Origin: Mesostigma viride
Taxonomy: Eukaryota; Streptophyta; Mesostigmatophyceae; Mesostigmatales; Mesostigmataceae
Direction of reading: 5' to 3'
Assembly: GCA_009746045.1 (NCBI GenBank)
Contig: RPFO01000175.1
Coordinates: 2,018,898 to 2,082,897, forward strand
Length of the DNA stretch: 64,000 bases
A model generated the notes under the pieces. The model ran no database searches and was not told where the DNA came from. It was given only the letters and a program-made list of their open reading frames with translations. Below are positions 10,745-22,184 of the stretch, piece by piece. A program made the translations under genes and the position numbers. Numbering within the stretch: the stretch's first letter is position 1; the number at the start of each line of letters is the position of its first letter.

Positions 10745-13700
10745 GGGGAAATGGGTATATTTTATTAGCCCATTATGGACCAAAGAGGTGAGAGGGGAAA
10801 TGAGTATCAGCGAATCCTAATGAAGGTGGGCACACACACGTGTGGCGGTGACAGGTGAAAGGCTAATAGGGCGCGTTATTAGACCAGGGAAGCCATTGGA
10901 CCTGAGTGATGTCGCCATGAGGCATACTGGTGAATACCTGATTACGGCCCAGTAGATCATGAAAAAGCTGGAGCGGGCTGGGCTTGTCGTTATTGGGCCC
11001 TGGGTCCCACACCCTGTGTTGTTCCTGAGCTAACAGCCAGTAGCGGCGCATAGCCGCATTCCATAGGTATATAAAGCGCCGGACTACGCCGCCGCGGGTA
11101 TACTCCTCGCGGACCTTAAAGACTGTCTCGTTGCGTATGGTCCAGATCGCGTATAGCATAGTAGTGCGTAGCCATATCCATTCTGCTTGGGAAACTGAAA
11201 GCTCGGACCCTGGTGTGCCAGCAATACCGAAAATGATGGTACGCACGCTGATTGGGAGAGTGGGTGGCGATGCCGTCCATGCGGCCCAGATGTTAATGAG
11301 CCACGTCCAAACCCCAGGGAGATTACAGTAAAGAAACCTGTGCTCAATGGTTTCACTAGGGTGCGTGCACAGGCATGATGCATCATGACCAAAACGCTCG
11401 TGGAGCGTGGCGCAGACCCCTATCGCCCTATGCATCAAAAGGTGTTGTACATCAGTGGCCCTGCGGTCCACGAGAGGGTGGTCTACCGCCAGGGTAATCA
11501 TCTTAACCCAAGTGTAGCCCGGCCAATGTATTCCCCAGCGGGCTCGGCCCGGGTGGGGCTGATGGTACATATGCAACAAGATATCATAACCCCAATCTGC
11601 GGTGTACTCAAAGATACATTTGCTGGTTCTGATGTCCCCCTTGGTTAAGACCCATCCAAATTCAACCGGGTCCAGATGTAGTAGATCGAGCCGTGTGTTG
11701 CCCACGTGTAGCCATGTAATGCTCTCAACCGGGGATAATGGGTCCGGCTGGATCATGCAAGATCTTGGCACAGACCATGGGACTACGCGTATGCGGTGAC
11801 ACTGGGAAGCTGGCGTGTACGCATATAAGGTGGATAGTTGATACAGACACCCATTGTGGCCAGAAATAGCGTCCAGCAGTTGTAGTTGGAGCCCCTCAGG
11901 TGGCAGAACCGTCACGACTAAACCCTTGCACGCAGGCGTGACTCCGTCGGCGTAGAAGCTAACCCAGTCGCCGGTTATAATTGGCTTGCGTGGGGCAGTC
12001 ATCAATGCATGCCACGCCGCTGGTATCGCACTTATAAGAGTTTGCCACGCTTGCAGGGAGGGCATGTGGGAGACCCAAGTGCTGACCTCGTCGTAGCTGA
12101 GCCGTCGGTACGCAGCGCCGTGCCCCAGGTAGAGGTCCAGCACCCTGACAATCGGCGGTGACGCGCGCAGAAAGCCATCATACGGGTTGTGTCCGTGGAG
12201 AGTGCCCAGGGGCTTGTTAGTAGCGTCTGTGATTAAGTCATTAAAAAAGAGTGGCTGCCGTGCCACCTCCTCTCTAGTAGTAGGAAAGACTAGGCGACCC
12301 GGCTTGAGCTTATTGTAACCTGTCCATATGCGCTGCCAATACCATGGGAGTCCTTTGTACGAAATAAGGGTGCTGCCCAGTATGCCCGCCCCCAGTTGCC
12401 ACGAGGTGCCACTAGCATGGGTGGAAAGAGAGGCTAGCGTTTCACGTGCAAGCATGCAGCCAGGGTGTGTGTTAACGCCCATAAAAACGGATATCACTTG
12501 TTTAGCATACAGCGACCACAGACGCCATTGTATGTTGTGGAGCCCGAGGCCCCCGTGCACCCATGACATGAAGGACATCTCTCTGTTGATCCATCCGTGG
12601 ACCGTGTGGGAGATTAAGCCTTTCTGTTTCCAGACAAAATTGCTGCCAAGGCGTTGGATGAGCTGTGTGGTGGCATCATTGGGTGGGTGTGCTTGGCAAT
12701 AATACAAGACCTTAGAGAACAACAGTTGGTTGACGATCAGGGTTCGCCCTCGTAGGCTCATGCGGTGGACGGCCCCCCAGCGCCCTGCGGTAAGGAGAAC
12801 GCCTGCAAGCTTGCCCACGTGGTTGGTTTCATCATACATGAAAGAACGTTGTTCAGCCAAGCGTCCCTCGGGTGTGCAGCCGATGGGACAATTGTGCAAA
12901 AGGTGGTGATCCCCCGGCTTGACCCAGGTCACAGCCAGGTTGGGGAGGGCGTAGCGTAGGGTGTTGGTTTTGCCGATATGCAGTCCCGTGGACTTGAGCA
13001 CATTGCATCGTTGTTGTGTGGCAACAGAATAGGTAGTGATATTATCCATGACAGCATGCACTTCAGGCAGAGAGATACAAACATTTGTTGTGTCATCCAC
13101 ATAAGCCGTTTGGAATATACCTTTACCGTTACCTGTCGGGAAGCCCCGAATGCGAGGATCGTTCTGGTGTAGCCAGTAGAGTCCTGCGTGGGCCAAGAGA
13201 AATAGAATAGGGGACATGCAATCTCCTTGTGGTAGCGATCGTGAGCTAGCGCCGGTCGCTGACTTGTGTCCGTCTATTAGTAAATACCAAGCCAGGGATT
13301 TGATCATACCCATAATGACGGTCATGAGTTGTGGGCCAAATCCTAGTGCGGTTAGAATGTGTTCTAGGTATTCCCAGCACATACGGTCAAAGGCTTTTTC
13401 AAAATCCCAAAACAATATGAAACCCTCTATATCGTCGCGCCAGGCTTTTTCCACAATGTCCATGATGAGGGTAATGCTGTCGTTGATGTGGAGATTGGCC
13501 CTAAAGCCCACTTGCTCCGGACCAATGAGGAAGTCTAGGACGGTGTATAAGCGTCGTTGGATTATTTTACTGATGATTTTGTACGCTACCGTAAGGAGAC
13601 GGATTGGGCGGTAGTTTTTCCATAGAGTCTTGTCTCCTTTTTTGTACAGTAAGATAAGCGCAGATTCAGCCCATCTGCCGCTCACCTTACCGTGCCGCCA

Positions 13701-15777
13701 AATTTCAAGAATACATTCGTAGAAATCTATGTGTAGAAGGGACCAGAACGTTTTCCAGAATTCAATAGGCAGACCGTCGACCCCGGGGGCGCTACCGGTT
13801 TTGATGTGTTCCATAGCTGTTGTGGCCTCTTCCATGGAGGGGATTTGATCGAGTTCCTGCTGTTGAGCTGGTGTAAGGCGACGGGGAATGGCATGTAGGA
13901 TTTTTTGCATGGCTGCAGATGAGTCAGGATGGGGTTCGTTTAGAAAGAGAGCTGAGTAGTAACGGTGACCACTCTGTAGTATGGAGGTGATGTCTCGGTG
14001 GCTGCCGTGTTCGTCTTGGATTTCCGTGATAGAGGAGTGAGCTTTAGGGGTAGGAATCAGAGCAAAGAACTCTTTGGTCATTCTTTCTCCTACCTGGTGC
14101 CACCACAGATTTTCTGAGTCTAGTGCTAATGTGTGACGCTCGAAACGTAGTTTGTCAAGTTCGGTCTGAGCTCTTTGAAGTTTTGTTAGTTCCGATTGAT
14201 ACAGGGTAGGCTTCGCTTGGAGTTTATTCACTATGCGTTGGTAGTACCGATAGTCCTGTCCTTTCTGGCGGCGGATATTTTGTGAATACAGTTGGGAAAA
14301 TTCTAGAATGTTAGCTAGGCCCTCCTGCATCCAGCTGCAGCAGTCTGTGTAGCTACCCTTGCTGGCTCTCCACGACTGCCAGCGTGTCATGATCTCAAGG
14401 TAGTACTTATCGTCCGCGAGTAGGTGTTTGTTTAAGCGGGGAATGCCGGGGCCCCGGGCGGAGTTGGTGTGATGGGCAAGGGTAACGATGAGTGGGTAGT
14501 GATCAGAAAAATTAACAGAACGGTCGACCGATGCGTAGCAAACTAGGTCCGCCCATGCGGGTGTGATGTAGATTTTATCAAGACGACGAGTAGTGCGTAC
14601 ATTTAAACGTGTGGCCAGCCAAGTGGGCCCGTGGTCTCGTGAGCGGATGACATCCTGTAAGTTCAGGTCCATGATCTGTTTACTGAAGGCCGCTGTGCGT
14701 ATAGGGGGGTGTTCATCCAGGTCTATATTGAAATCGCCCATCAACGCAATTTCGAACCCCTGTGAGATAAGGTCAGCGGCCATTTTGAAGAGGGAAGGGT
14801 AGAATGAGGCTTGATCCGTTGGCTCGGTTGGGGCATATACACTAATAATGTATCCCTTATTTCCTGCCCATGTAATGGACTGCCGCGTCCAACGGCCCTG
14901 CCATCTAGCCTCCGCTGTGTCGGTAGCTATAGCCCAGTCCTGGCATGTCAGCGTAGGGTTGGGAGGTTTACGGTATTGAATGAGGGCAGTGCCCCCTTGT
15001 GTACCGCGTGCCCATGCCCAACGGTGAACTGTCCTAGGTGCAAGTGCTCTAGCAGCTCTAAGGGCGGTGCGTGTGGCAGCTTCTTGGATTTTATGTTCCT
15101 GCAGTCCTATCCAAATTTCATGCGAGGGGCCCACGTAGCGCTCGAGCAAGTTGTGTAATGCATTTGCTAATTCTCGTGTGCGAGGTATTCGCTGTCCCTG
15201 CCCTGGTGTGTGTGACCCGTATGTGTTCAGCCCCCTGACATTCCACGATACCAGTGTTAGTTGACTCATGTCATTGCAGGGCTCCAGCGGACCAGGCCGG
15301 GTAGGTTCCGTGTAGGTCCCCATGGCGTGGTGAGATTGGACCTGCGAAAGGTGAAAGACACGGCACAACATGCACAGGGCGTGGGCGTGAGATAGTCATT
15401 AAAAGAGAGACCTACTGTGCAATGTGCTGTGAGCAGAACCAAAGCGATTGGAAAGGCTGCATTACACCCACGCTGCCTTGGGTAATGGCAGCAGGTATTG
15501 AGAAAAGTCGTTATGGAGGTGTCTTGGTGATAGCGGATCACCTGGTGTGGCGATAACTATTCCATAGTCATTGCGCCTGTTAAAGGGTAACCGAGGGTAC
15601 AGGAGGTCACGCTCCAAGGAGACTACTCGCCCACCCAGGTGGAGGGGCCCAGGCCTAGTCCATCCTGCCGATGGGTTTTCGAATCCGAGCCGTGGCTCAC
15701 TGACCGAATGCCATAATGGGGTAGCCGTCACGAGAAACAGTGAGGCGAGGGGCGGACTTACGAATTTCGTAAGGCAG
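10745..15777 (-). mobile_element. Full-length L1-type LINE with perfect 20-bp target-site duplication
   Basis: The 20-bp direct repeat GTGAAAACCCTGTTATTTTC lies at 10725-10744 and 15778-15797 and exactly brackets the element. Reading on the minus strand there is a ~406-nt 5' leader, one long ORF, and a ~118-nt 3' UTR. The 3' UTR contains AATAAAATATACCC but has no poly(A) tail at the junction. An intact ORF plus an unmutated TSD indicates a recent insertion. Confidence 0.9.
10863..15371 (-). CDS. LINE polyprotein: endonuclease, reverse transcriptase, zinc knuckle
   Basis: A 1,502-residue uninterrupted ORF. The apurinic-type endonuclease domain spans ~35-300: SWNVRGLN near the start, catalytic Glu in LQEHK, GDFN near 212, and SDHYP near 290. 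The reverse transcriptase spans ~560-830, with YKKGDK, NYRPI, FDFEKAFD-type and YVDD motifs; the last, near 755, carries the metal-binding Asp pair. A Cys/His cluster (C...C.H....E H....C) near 1330 matches the zinc-binding motif after the RT of plant L1 elements. The protein would nick target DNA and copy its own RNA in place. No ORF1 is seen upstream. Either ATG 15371 or the later Met before SQLTLVSWN could be the true start. Confidence 0.93.
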   Translation of the reverse strand: MLCRVFHLSQVQSHHAMGTYTEPTRPGPLEPCNDMSQLTLVSWNVRGLNTYGSHTPGQGQRIPRTRELANALHNLLERYVGPSHEIWIGLQEHKIQEAATRTALRAARALAPRTVHRWAWARGTQGGTALIQYRKPPNPTLTCQDWAIATDTAEARWQGRWTRQSITWAGNKGYIISVYAPTEPTDQASFYPSLFKMAADLISQGFEIALMGDFNIDLDEHPPIRTAAFSKQIMDLNLQDVIRSRDHGPTWLATRLNVRTTRRLDKIYITPAWADLVCYASVDRSVNFSDHYPLIVTLAHHTNSARGPGIPRLNKHLLADDKYYLEIMTRWQSWRASKGSYTDCCSWMQEGLANILEFSQLYSQNIRRQKGQDYRYYQRIVNKLQAKPTLYQSELTKLQRAQTELDKLRFERHTLALDSENLWWHQVGERMTKEFFALIPTPKAHSSITEIQDEHGSHRDITSILQSGHRYYSALFLNEPHPDSSAAMQKILHAIPRRLTPAQQQELDQIPSMEEATTAMEHIKTGSAPGVDGLPIEFWKTFWSLLHIDFYECILEIWRHGKVSGRWAESALILLYKKGDKTLWKNYRPIRLLTVAYKIISKIIQRRLYTVLDFLIGPEQVGFRANLHINDSITLIMDIVEKAWRDDIEGFILFWDFEKAFDRMCWEYLEHILTALGFGPQLMTVIMGMIKSLAWYLLIDGHKSATGASSRSLPQGDCMSPILFLLAHAGLYWLHQNDPRIRGFPTGNGKGIFQTAYVDDTTNVCISLPEVHAVMDNITTYSVATQQRCNVLKSTGLHIGKTNTLRYALPNLAVTWVKPGDHHLLHNCPIGCTPEGRLAEQRSFMYDETNHVGKLAGVLLTAGRWGAVHRMSLRGRTLIVNQLLFSKVLYYCQAHPPNDATTQLIQRLGSNFVWKQKGLISHTVHGWINREMSFMSWVHGGLGLHNIQWRLWSLYAKQVISVFMGVNTHPGCMLARETLASLSTHASGTSWQLGAGILGSTLISYKGLPWYWQRIWTGYNKLKPGRLVFPTTREEVARQPLFFNDLITDATNKPLGTLHGHNPYDGFLRASPPIVRVLDLYLGHGAAYRRLSYDEVSTWVSHMPSLQAWQTLISAIPAAWHALMTAPRKPIITGDWVSFYADGVTPACKGLVVTVLPPEGLQLQLLDAISGHNGCLYQLSTLYAYTPASQCHRIRVVPWSVPRSCMIQPDPLSPVESITWLHVGNTRLDLLHLDPVEFGWVLTKGDIRTSKCIFEYTADWGYDILLHMYHQPHPGRARWGIHWPGYTWVKMITLAVDHPLVDRRATDVQHLLMHRAIGVCATLHERFGHDASCLCTHPSETIEHRFLYCNLPGVWTWLINIWAAWTASPPTLPISVRTIIFGIAGTPGSELSVSQAEWIWLRTTMLYAIWTIRNETVFKVREEYTRGGVVRRFIYLWNAAMRRYWLLAQEQHRVWDPGPNNDKPSPLQLFHDLLGRNQVFTSMPHGDITQVQWLPWSNNAPY

Positions 15778-16136
15778 GTGAAAACCCTGTTATTTTCATC
15801 CCTATTCCAAGCCTATTCCTATGTTCGGCCTTATAAGCTTCGCCAATTCTGGCGAACCTAACGGTTCTTCCGAAATTGGCTCCGCCTGAATTCCGGGTTG
15901 GGTCAGACGTCTGAAACGTCGGAAACTCAGGGGGGGAAACCGACGTCGGAAACTCAGGGGGGGAATCCGACGGCTAGCCGACGGCCAGGGTGGAACCTTG
16001 CCAGTGTCAGGTGGTGTGTCGACTGTGCCCTAGTATCGACAAATGAGGCAATGACCGACCCAATTCTTATCAAGTGAGACAATTATGGGCGGTTCTTGGA
16101 TGCATAGTCCGCAGTCGGTCTGACTGACTGAAGTCC

Positions 16137-16868
16137 GGGATTTCTTATTCCGGCGCCCAATGGCCTCCAGGACAGGCGCGCCGCGCCAGACTCGCCCGCC
16201 TTTGGGCTTTGGGTGTCTTGGAATTTGGCTTTGGGCGTCTTGGAAGTTGGCTTTGGGCGTTTGCTCTTTTGGCAGATTTCTACACTACACTGGTACTACG
16301 TAAAAAAGCACAGACTGGTGCGGCGTAACATTTTTAAACTTGGTAAAATTACCGCCGCACAGCCAGCCAGAACTGGACAAGGTGATGGCCGCAAGTAGTC
16401 GTTGCTGGGCTATCGTATTTGTATCATGGGGCGTTTCACCGAGTCTACGGTTAGCATGATGGGGAGGATTCCTAACCTTCATTATGTGGGTTAAGTAGGG
16501 GTGCTCATAGTGGCCGGTTTCCCTCGCTTCCTTGTAAACCAGGCTCTGCGTCAAGATCACAGACGACCGGGTAAGTACTTGTTCCAGTCTGTTCTAGTTT
16601 GCATGACGCCTGCTATTAGGCGTTCTTGTTATTGTCGTTCATCATCGCCGTGACCGTCGTGGCCAGCAGCGTGCTTTTTTTACATACCGGATGGTGTCGA
16701 CTTGTTTATTGATAGCGCATTGGTGAATATCGCTGCATGGAGGAATATCGCCTACAACCCGCGGGAAAGTGCCGGCTCCAATGTTCTTTTTGTATGCAGG
16801 ATGACGGCACTGCCAAGCCGGAGACGAATATGACGCTCGTTATAATGCCAGTCATTCAGACGGACTGC
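16137..16868 (+). repeat. Left foldback arm, unique part
   Basis: Reverse-complementary to 20902-21612 plus 28048-28068. A 276-bp stretch (16285-16560) that happens to be open on the minus strand gives exactly the same 91 codons as 21210-21485 on the plus strand, so the arms are nearly identical. That ORF is not thought to be a gene. Confidence 0.85.
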
Positions 16869-17840
16869 GCGACTGGTTGTGGGATACACGTTCCTGGTTG
16901 TGGGATGTGTTCCTGGTTGTGGGATACTTGTTCGTGGTTGTGGGATGCACGTTCCTGGTTGTAGGATACTTGTTCCTGGTTGTGGGATGCACGTTCCTGG
17001 TTGTGGGATACTTGTTCCTGGTTGTGGGATAGCAGTTCCTGGTTGTGGGATGTGTTCCTGGTTGTGGGATACTTGTTCCTGGTGGTGGGAAACACGTTCC
17101 TGGTTGTGGGATACTTGTTCCTGGTTGTGGGATACTTGTTCCTGGTTGTGGGATAGCAGTTCCTGGTTGTGGGATGTGTTCCTGGTTGTGGGATAGTCGT
17201 TCCATGTGTTGCTGGTTGTAGGATAGCAGTTCTTGGTTGTGGGATGTGTTCCTGGTTGTGGGATACTTGTTCCTGGTTGTGGGATACTTGTTCCTGGTTG
17301 TGGGATAGTCGTTCCTGGTTGTGGGATACTTGTTCCTGGTTGTGGGAAACACGTTCCTTGTTGTGGGATACTTGTTCCTGGTTGTGGGAAACACGTTCCT
17401 GGTTGTGGGAAACACGTTCCTGGTTGTGGGATACACGTTCCTGGTTGTGGGAAACACGTTCCTGGTTGTGGGATAGTCGTTCCTGGTTGTGGGATACTTG
17501 TTCCTGGTTGTGGGATAGTCGTTCCTGGTTGTGGGATGTGTTCCTGGTTGTGGGATGCACGTTCCTGGTTGTAGGATACTTGTTCCTGGTTGTGGGATAC
17601 ACGTTCCTAGTTGTGGGATAGTCGTTCCTGGTTGTGGGATACACGTTCCTGGTTGTGGGATACTTGTTCCTGGTTGTGGGAAACACGTTCCTGGTTGTGG
17701 GAAACACGTTCCTGGTAGTGGGATAGTCGTTCCTGGTTGTGGGAAACACGTTCCTGGTTGTGGGATACACGTTCCTGGTTGTGGGAAACACGTTCCTGGT
17801 TGTGGGATAGTCGAGCCTAGTTGTGGGATGTGTTCCTGGT
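16869..17840 (+). repeat. Satellite array 1, left arm (~20-bp unit)
   Basis: About 47 tandem copies of a 19-21-bp unit, TTCCTGGTTGTGGGAT plus a variable ACTTG, ACACG, AGTCG or GTG tail. The array keeps several frames open on both strands (up to 330 codons), which explains the repetitive ORFs there; none is a gene. Confidence 0.9.
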
Positions 17841-17849
17841 CCAAATATA

Positions 17850-18425
17850 AAGGGGCACGGGAATTAGCGATAGCAGAGGGGGCTCGGGAATAACGTTAGC
17901 AGAGGGGCACGGGCACTAACGTTAGTGAAGGGGCACGGGCACTAACGTTAGCAGAGGGGGCTGGGCACTAACGTTAGTAAAGGGGCACGGGCACTAACGA
18001 TAGCAGAGGGGGCTGGGCACTGACGTTAGTAAAGGGGCACGGGCACTAACGTTAGCAGAGGGGGCTGGGCACTAACGTTAGTAAAGGGGCACGGGCACTA
18101 ACGATAGCAGAGGGGGTGTGGGAATTAAAGTTTATTAGCATAGGGGGGAAATAATTATAGTAGAGGGGGGGGCACTAACGTTAGCAGAGGGGCACGAGCA
18201 CTAACGTTAGTAAAGGGGCGCGGGCACTAACGTTAGCAGAGGGGGCTAGGGAATAACGTTAGTGAAGGGGGGTGGGCATTAACGATAGCAGGGGGGGGAG
18301 GGCACTTACGTTAGCAGAGGGGTGTGGGAACTAATGTTAGCAAAGGAGGGGGGGCACTAACGTTAGCAGAGGGGGCTGGGCACTAACGTTAGCAGAGGGG
18401 GTGTGGGAATTAACGTTAGGGCCAC
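17850..18425 (+). repeat. Satellite array 2, left arm (~24-bp unit)
   Basis: Roughly 23 copies of a unit alternating GGGCACTAACGTTAGCAGAG and GGGCACTAACGTTAGTAAAG. Each unit contains the small palindrome CTAACGTTAG. The inverted counterpart is at 19893-20310. Confidence 0.88.
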
Positions 18426-18740
18426 GCACTGCCGGCAGTTACCACTCCCTGTGATGATTGCATGGATGGCTTGTGGGTTCTGGCATGGGGTAGCACTGCC
18501 GGCAGTTACCACTCCTTGTGATGACTGCATGTCCCCGGCTTGTGTGTTCTTGCATGGGGTGGCACTGCCGGCAGTTACCACTCCTTGTGATGACTTCATG
18601 TCCCCTTGACGCAAGGACGGCTTGTGGGGTCTTGCATGGCGTGGCACTGCCGGCAGTCACCACTCCTTGTGATGACTGCATGTCCCCTTTATGCAAGGAC
18701 GGCTTGTGGGGTCTTGCATGGGGTGGCACTGCCGGCAGAG
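18426..18740 (+). repeat. Spacer repeat of the foldback element
   Basis: Four to five imperfect copies of a 62-82-bp unit with GGCACTGCCGGCAGTTACCA (a GCCGGC palindrome) and GTGATGACTGCATG. A short block of satellite 1 (18741-18905) follows. Confidence 0.8.
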
Positions 18741-19001
18741 GATACTTGTTCCTGGTTGTGGGATACACGTTCCTAGTTGTGGGATAGTCGTTCCTGGTTG
18801 TGGGATACTTGTTCCTGGTGGTGGGAAACACGTTCTTGCTTGTGGGATACTCGTTCCTGGTTGTGGGATGTGCACACGTTCCTGGTTGTGGGATACTTGT
18901 TCCTTCACATGTTCGCCGTTATTCCTCCATGCAGTTATTCCTACACGCACATCAAGATAGAGCTATTAAATATTTCCTTGTACATCCAATGATGCTACGT
19001 C

Positions 19002-19290
19002 TTGGCTATGCTCACATTACTTGCCCACGCTCCTTGTTATGATAAGCTCACATGGGTCTCATTGCACCCACAGATCTTGCAGGATCGTTTAGCGTGTCCG
19101 ATTGCAGCTGTGGCATTAATTAATTAATTAATTAGACTCGTGCTCTTGTTTGGGAGTCACGCAGCTGTGGCATGCCTCTAGCATGAAGGAGAAAGGGGGT
19201 CTCCGACCTTCCTTCATGTTGTGCAAACAAAGGGATGAAAGGCAGTTCGGGCTCCGTGACTCCCCAACGGGAGCATGAGTCTAATTAATT
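19002..19290 (+). repeat. LINE-derived 3' tail with hairpin and (TTAA)n end, copy 1
   Basis: Closely similar to 42006-42260. It ends with CTCCCCAACGGGAG (hairpin) and a run of AATT units. At 19118-19162 an inverted piece of the same 3' end is embedded after GCAGCTGTGGCAT, so the copy is rearranged. The full copy at 41521-42260 shows it to be the 3' end of a LINE-type element. Confidence 0.7.
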
Positions 19291-19892
19291 AATTAATTAA
19301 TTACCTACCTACCTGACCTACCTATCAAGTTCTAAGTAGCTCACTAGCTAACTAATTGACTAACTATTTTAACTAAGTAAGTACTAACTAACTACTAACT
19401 AAACAACCCCCGTTGCTCTGCCGAACTAAGTAGATGCCCTTCGATTAAAACGCACAAATCGTGAATGATGCAAGCTACCGTGCCGACGCACAATTGATTC
19501 TTGCCCCCCTACGCGTCTAAATCTTGTATTGTTGTCAGTAAGCGCTCAACGTGCATGGGGCTAGCTGCCCAAATATGAGATTCCACGGACAACACCGAAA
19601 ATGAGAAACCACAGTAGCTACCAGCAAGTTACGAACACAGGACCTCCCTAAATCTAGTATCAAGTAACGTTATTTCCCCGTTTCGACGAACTTGGTCCAT
19701 TCACATTTATAGCGGTGAATTAATTGTCACACCTTGCTCAGGCAAAGTGCGCCAAGCCCTACAGCATGTCTCCCCATGTCATTCACTTAAATAAGGAAGG
19801 GAAATGCAAAGCCATGCATCGTGAAGCCGTATGAAAGGGCATAACCACCCAAATAATCAAGTTGGTACGTATAGTGTCAACCCCCTACTATG
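19291..19892. other. Remainder of foldback spacer
   Basis: Low-complexity ACTAACTA-type sequence to ~19405, then ~490 bp of unique sequence with no ORF or motif that I recognise. Confidence 0.4.
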
Positions 19893-20310
19893 CTAACGTT
19901 AGTGCCCGCGCCCCTTTACTAACGTTAGTGCTCGTGCCCCTCTGCTAACGTTAGTGCCCCCCCCTCTACTATAATTATTTCCCCCTATGCTAATAAACTT
20001 TAATTCCCACACCCCCTCTGCTATCGTTAGTGCCCGTGCCCCTTTACTAACGTTAGTGCCCAGCCCCCTCTGCTAATGTTAGTGCCTGTGCCCCTTTACT
20101 AACGTTAGTGCCCAGCCCCCTCTGCTAACGTTAGTGCCCATGCCCCTTTACTAACGTTAGTGCCCAGCCCCCTCTGCTAACGTTAGTGCCCAGCCCCCTC
20201 TGCTAACGTTAGTGCCCGTGCCCCTTCACTAACGTTAGTGCCCGTGCCCCTCTGCTAACGTTATTCCCGAGCCCCCTCTGCTATCGCTAATTCCCGTGCC
20301 CCTTTATATT
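19893..20310 (-). repeat. Satellite array 2, right arm
   Basis: Inverted counterpart of 17850-18425 with fewer copies (~420 versus ~575 bp), so copy number has changed independently in the two arms. Confidence 0.88.
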
Positions 20311-20317
20311 TGGACCA

Positions 20318-20901
20318 GGAACACATCCCACAACTAGGCTCGACTATCCCACAACCAGGAACGTGTTTCCCACAACCATGAACGTGTTTCCCACAACCAG
20401 GAACAAGTATCCTACAACCAGGAACGTGCATCCCACAACCAGGAACAAGTATCCCACAACCAGGAACGTGTTTCCCACAACCAGGAACGTGTTTCCCACA
20501 ACCAGGAACGTGTATCCCACAACCAGGAACAAGTATCCCCCAACCAGGAACAAGTATCCCACAACCAGGAACACATCCCACAACCAGGAACACATCCCAC
20601 AACCAAGAACTGCTATCCCACAACCAGGAACAAGTATCCCACAACCACGAACAAGTATCCCACAACCAGGAACAAGTATCCCACAACCAGGAACGTGTAT
20701 CCCACAACCAGGAACAAGTATCCCACAACCAGGAACGTGTTTCCCACAACCAGGAACGTGTTTCCCACCACCAGGAACAAGTATCCCACAACCAGGAACG
20801 TGTTTCCCACCACCAGGAACGTGCATCCCACAACCAGGAACACATCCCACAACCAAGGAACACATCCCACAACCAGGAACGTGTATCCCACAACCAGTCG
20901 C
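20318..20901 (-). repeat. Satellite array 1, right arm
   Basis: Inverted counterpart of 16869-17840, about 28 units (CCCACAACCAGGAAC core) against ~47 in the left arm. ORFs of up to 229 codons here are repeat artefacts. Confidence 0.9.
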
Positions 20902-21612
20902 GCAGTCGGTCTGAATGACTGGCATTATAACGAGCGTCATATTCGTCTCCGGCTTGGCAGTGCCGTCATCCTGCATACAAAAAAAACATTGGAGCCAGCA
21001 CTTTCCCGCGGGTTGTAGCCGATATTCCTCCATGCAGCGATATTCACCAATGCGCTATCAATAAACAAGTCGACACCATCCGGTATGTAAAAAAAGCACG
21101 CTGCTGGCCACGACGGTCACGGCGATGATGAACGACAATAACAAGAACGCCTAATAGCAGGCGTCATACAAACTAGAACAGACTGGAACAACTACTTACC
21201 CGGTCGTCTGTGATCTTGACGCAGAGCCTGGTTTACAAGGAAGCGAGGGAAACCGGCCACTATGAGCACCCCTACTTAACCCACATAATGAAGGTTAGGA
21301 ATCCTCCCCATCATGCTAACCGTAGACTCGGTGAAACGCCCCATGATACAAATACGATAGCCCAGCAACGACTACTTGCGGCCATCACCTTGTCCAGTTC
21401 TGGCTGGCTGTGCGGCGGTAATTTTACCAAGTTTAAAAATGTTACGCCGCACCAGTCTGTGCTTTTTTACGTAGTACCAGTGTAGTGTAGAAATCTGCCA
21501 AAAGAGCAAACGCCCAAAGCCAACTTCCAAGACGCCCAAAGCCAAATTCCAAGACGCCCAAAGCCCAAAGGCGGGCGAGTCTGGCGCGGCGCGCCTGTCC
21601 TGGAGGCCATTG
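20902..21612 (-). repeat. Right foldback arm, unique part
   Basis: Reverse complement of the left arm. It is interrupted at 21612 by the copia element and completed by 28048-28068. The last five bases, CATTG, are the copia target duplication. Confidence 0.85.
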
Positions 21613-22044
21613 TGTTAGGAGTGAGAAAACAATGTTTGCCACAAAGTTTTACTTTATTTCACTCAGATAAAAATAAGTCTCAGTCGGCAGCTGGCCGGCT
21701 GCTAGTTCCACCACAGGAGTGTGTGAGGTGTGAGGTACTGAGAGGGCAAACAAGGTGCGTAGCTTCGCCTTTTAAACAATTCCAGGCTCAGCTACTGGGT
21801 AGCAGTTATGATCTACCTACAACGTGGCCACACCAAACCGGTTCTTTTCTGACTGTGTGGCAGTTACAATCATAACGTGATCTCAAGCCAACCATTCACA
21901 ACCAAAGTTCAAGGTCAGTCACAGAATGACTGGGTCACTTATGGAACAGAACTTAAACATGCGGCACATGCCCGTTCATGTAGTCCAGAGCTAGCACTAA
22001 ACTATAAGTACTAGTTTCAGGCAGGTGTGTCGATACTTCTGACA
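21613..22044 (-). repeat. Copia 3' LTR
   Basis: 432 bp, beginning TGTCAGAAG and ending CTCCTAACA on the minus strand. By eye it is identical to 27611-28042. Small ORFs inside it are identical in both LTRs and are not genes. Confidence 0.95.
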
Positions 22045-22184
22045 CCCCCCTTACTCGGCACACAGGCCGGAAAACAAACTCAAGCAAGCCAGAACAAATG
22101 TTCACTAAAAAACTGTAGTATGGGACCAGTGTCACAGGCTAGCAAGTGTGTCCTTATGTTGTCTCATCACTAATTGCCAGTAAC

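Noticed and set aside
16869-17840. Possible CRISPR-like array
   Set aside because: Units are contiguous variants of one repeat, with no unique spacers, and the context is a eukaryotic foldback element.
16852-17844. Minus-strand ORF of 330 codons and several other 100-230-codon ORFs in 16.8-20.9 kb
   Set aside because: They are translations of the ~20-bp and ~24-bp satellites in all frames and both arms; composition is purely periodic.
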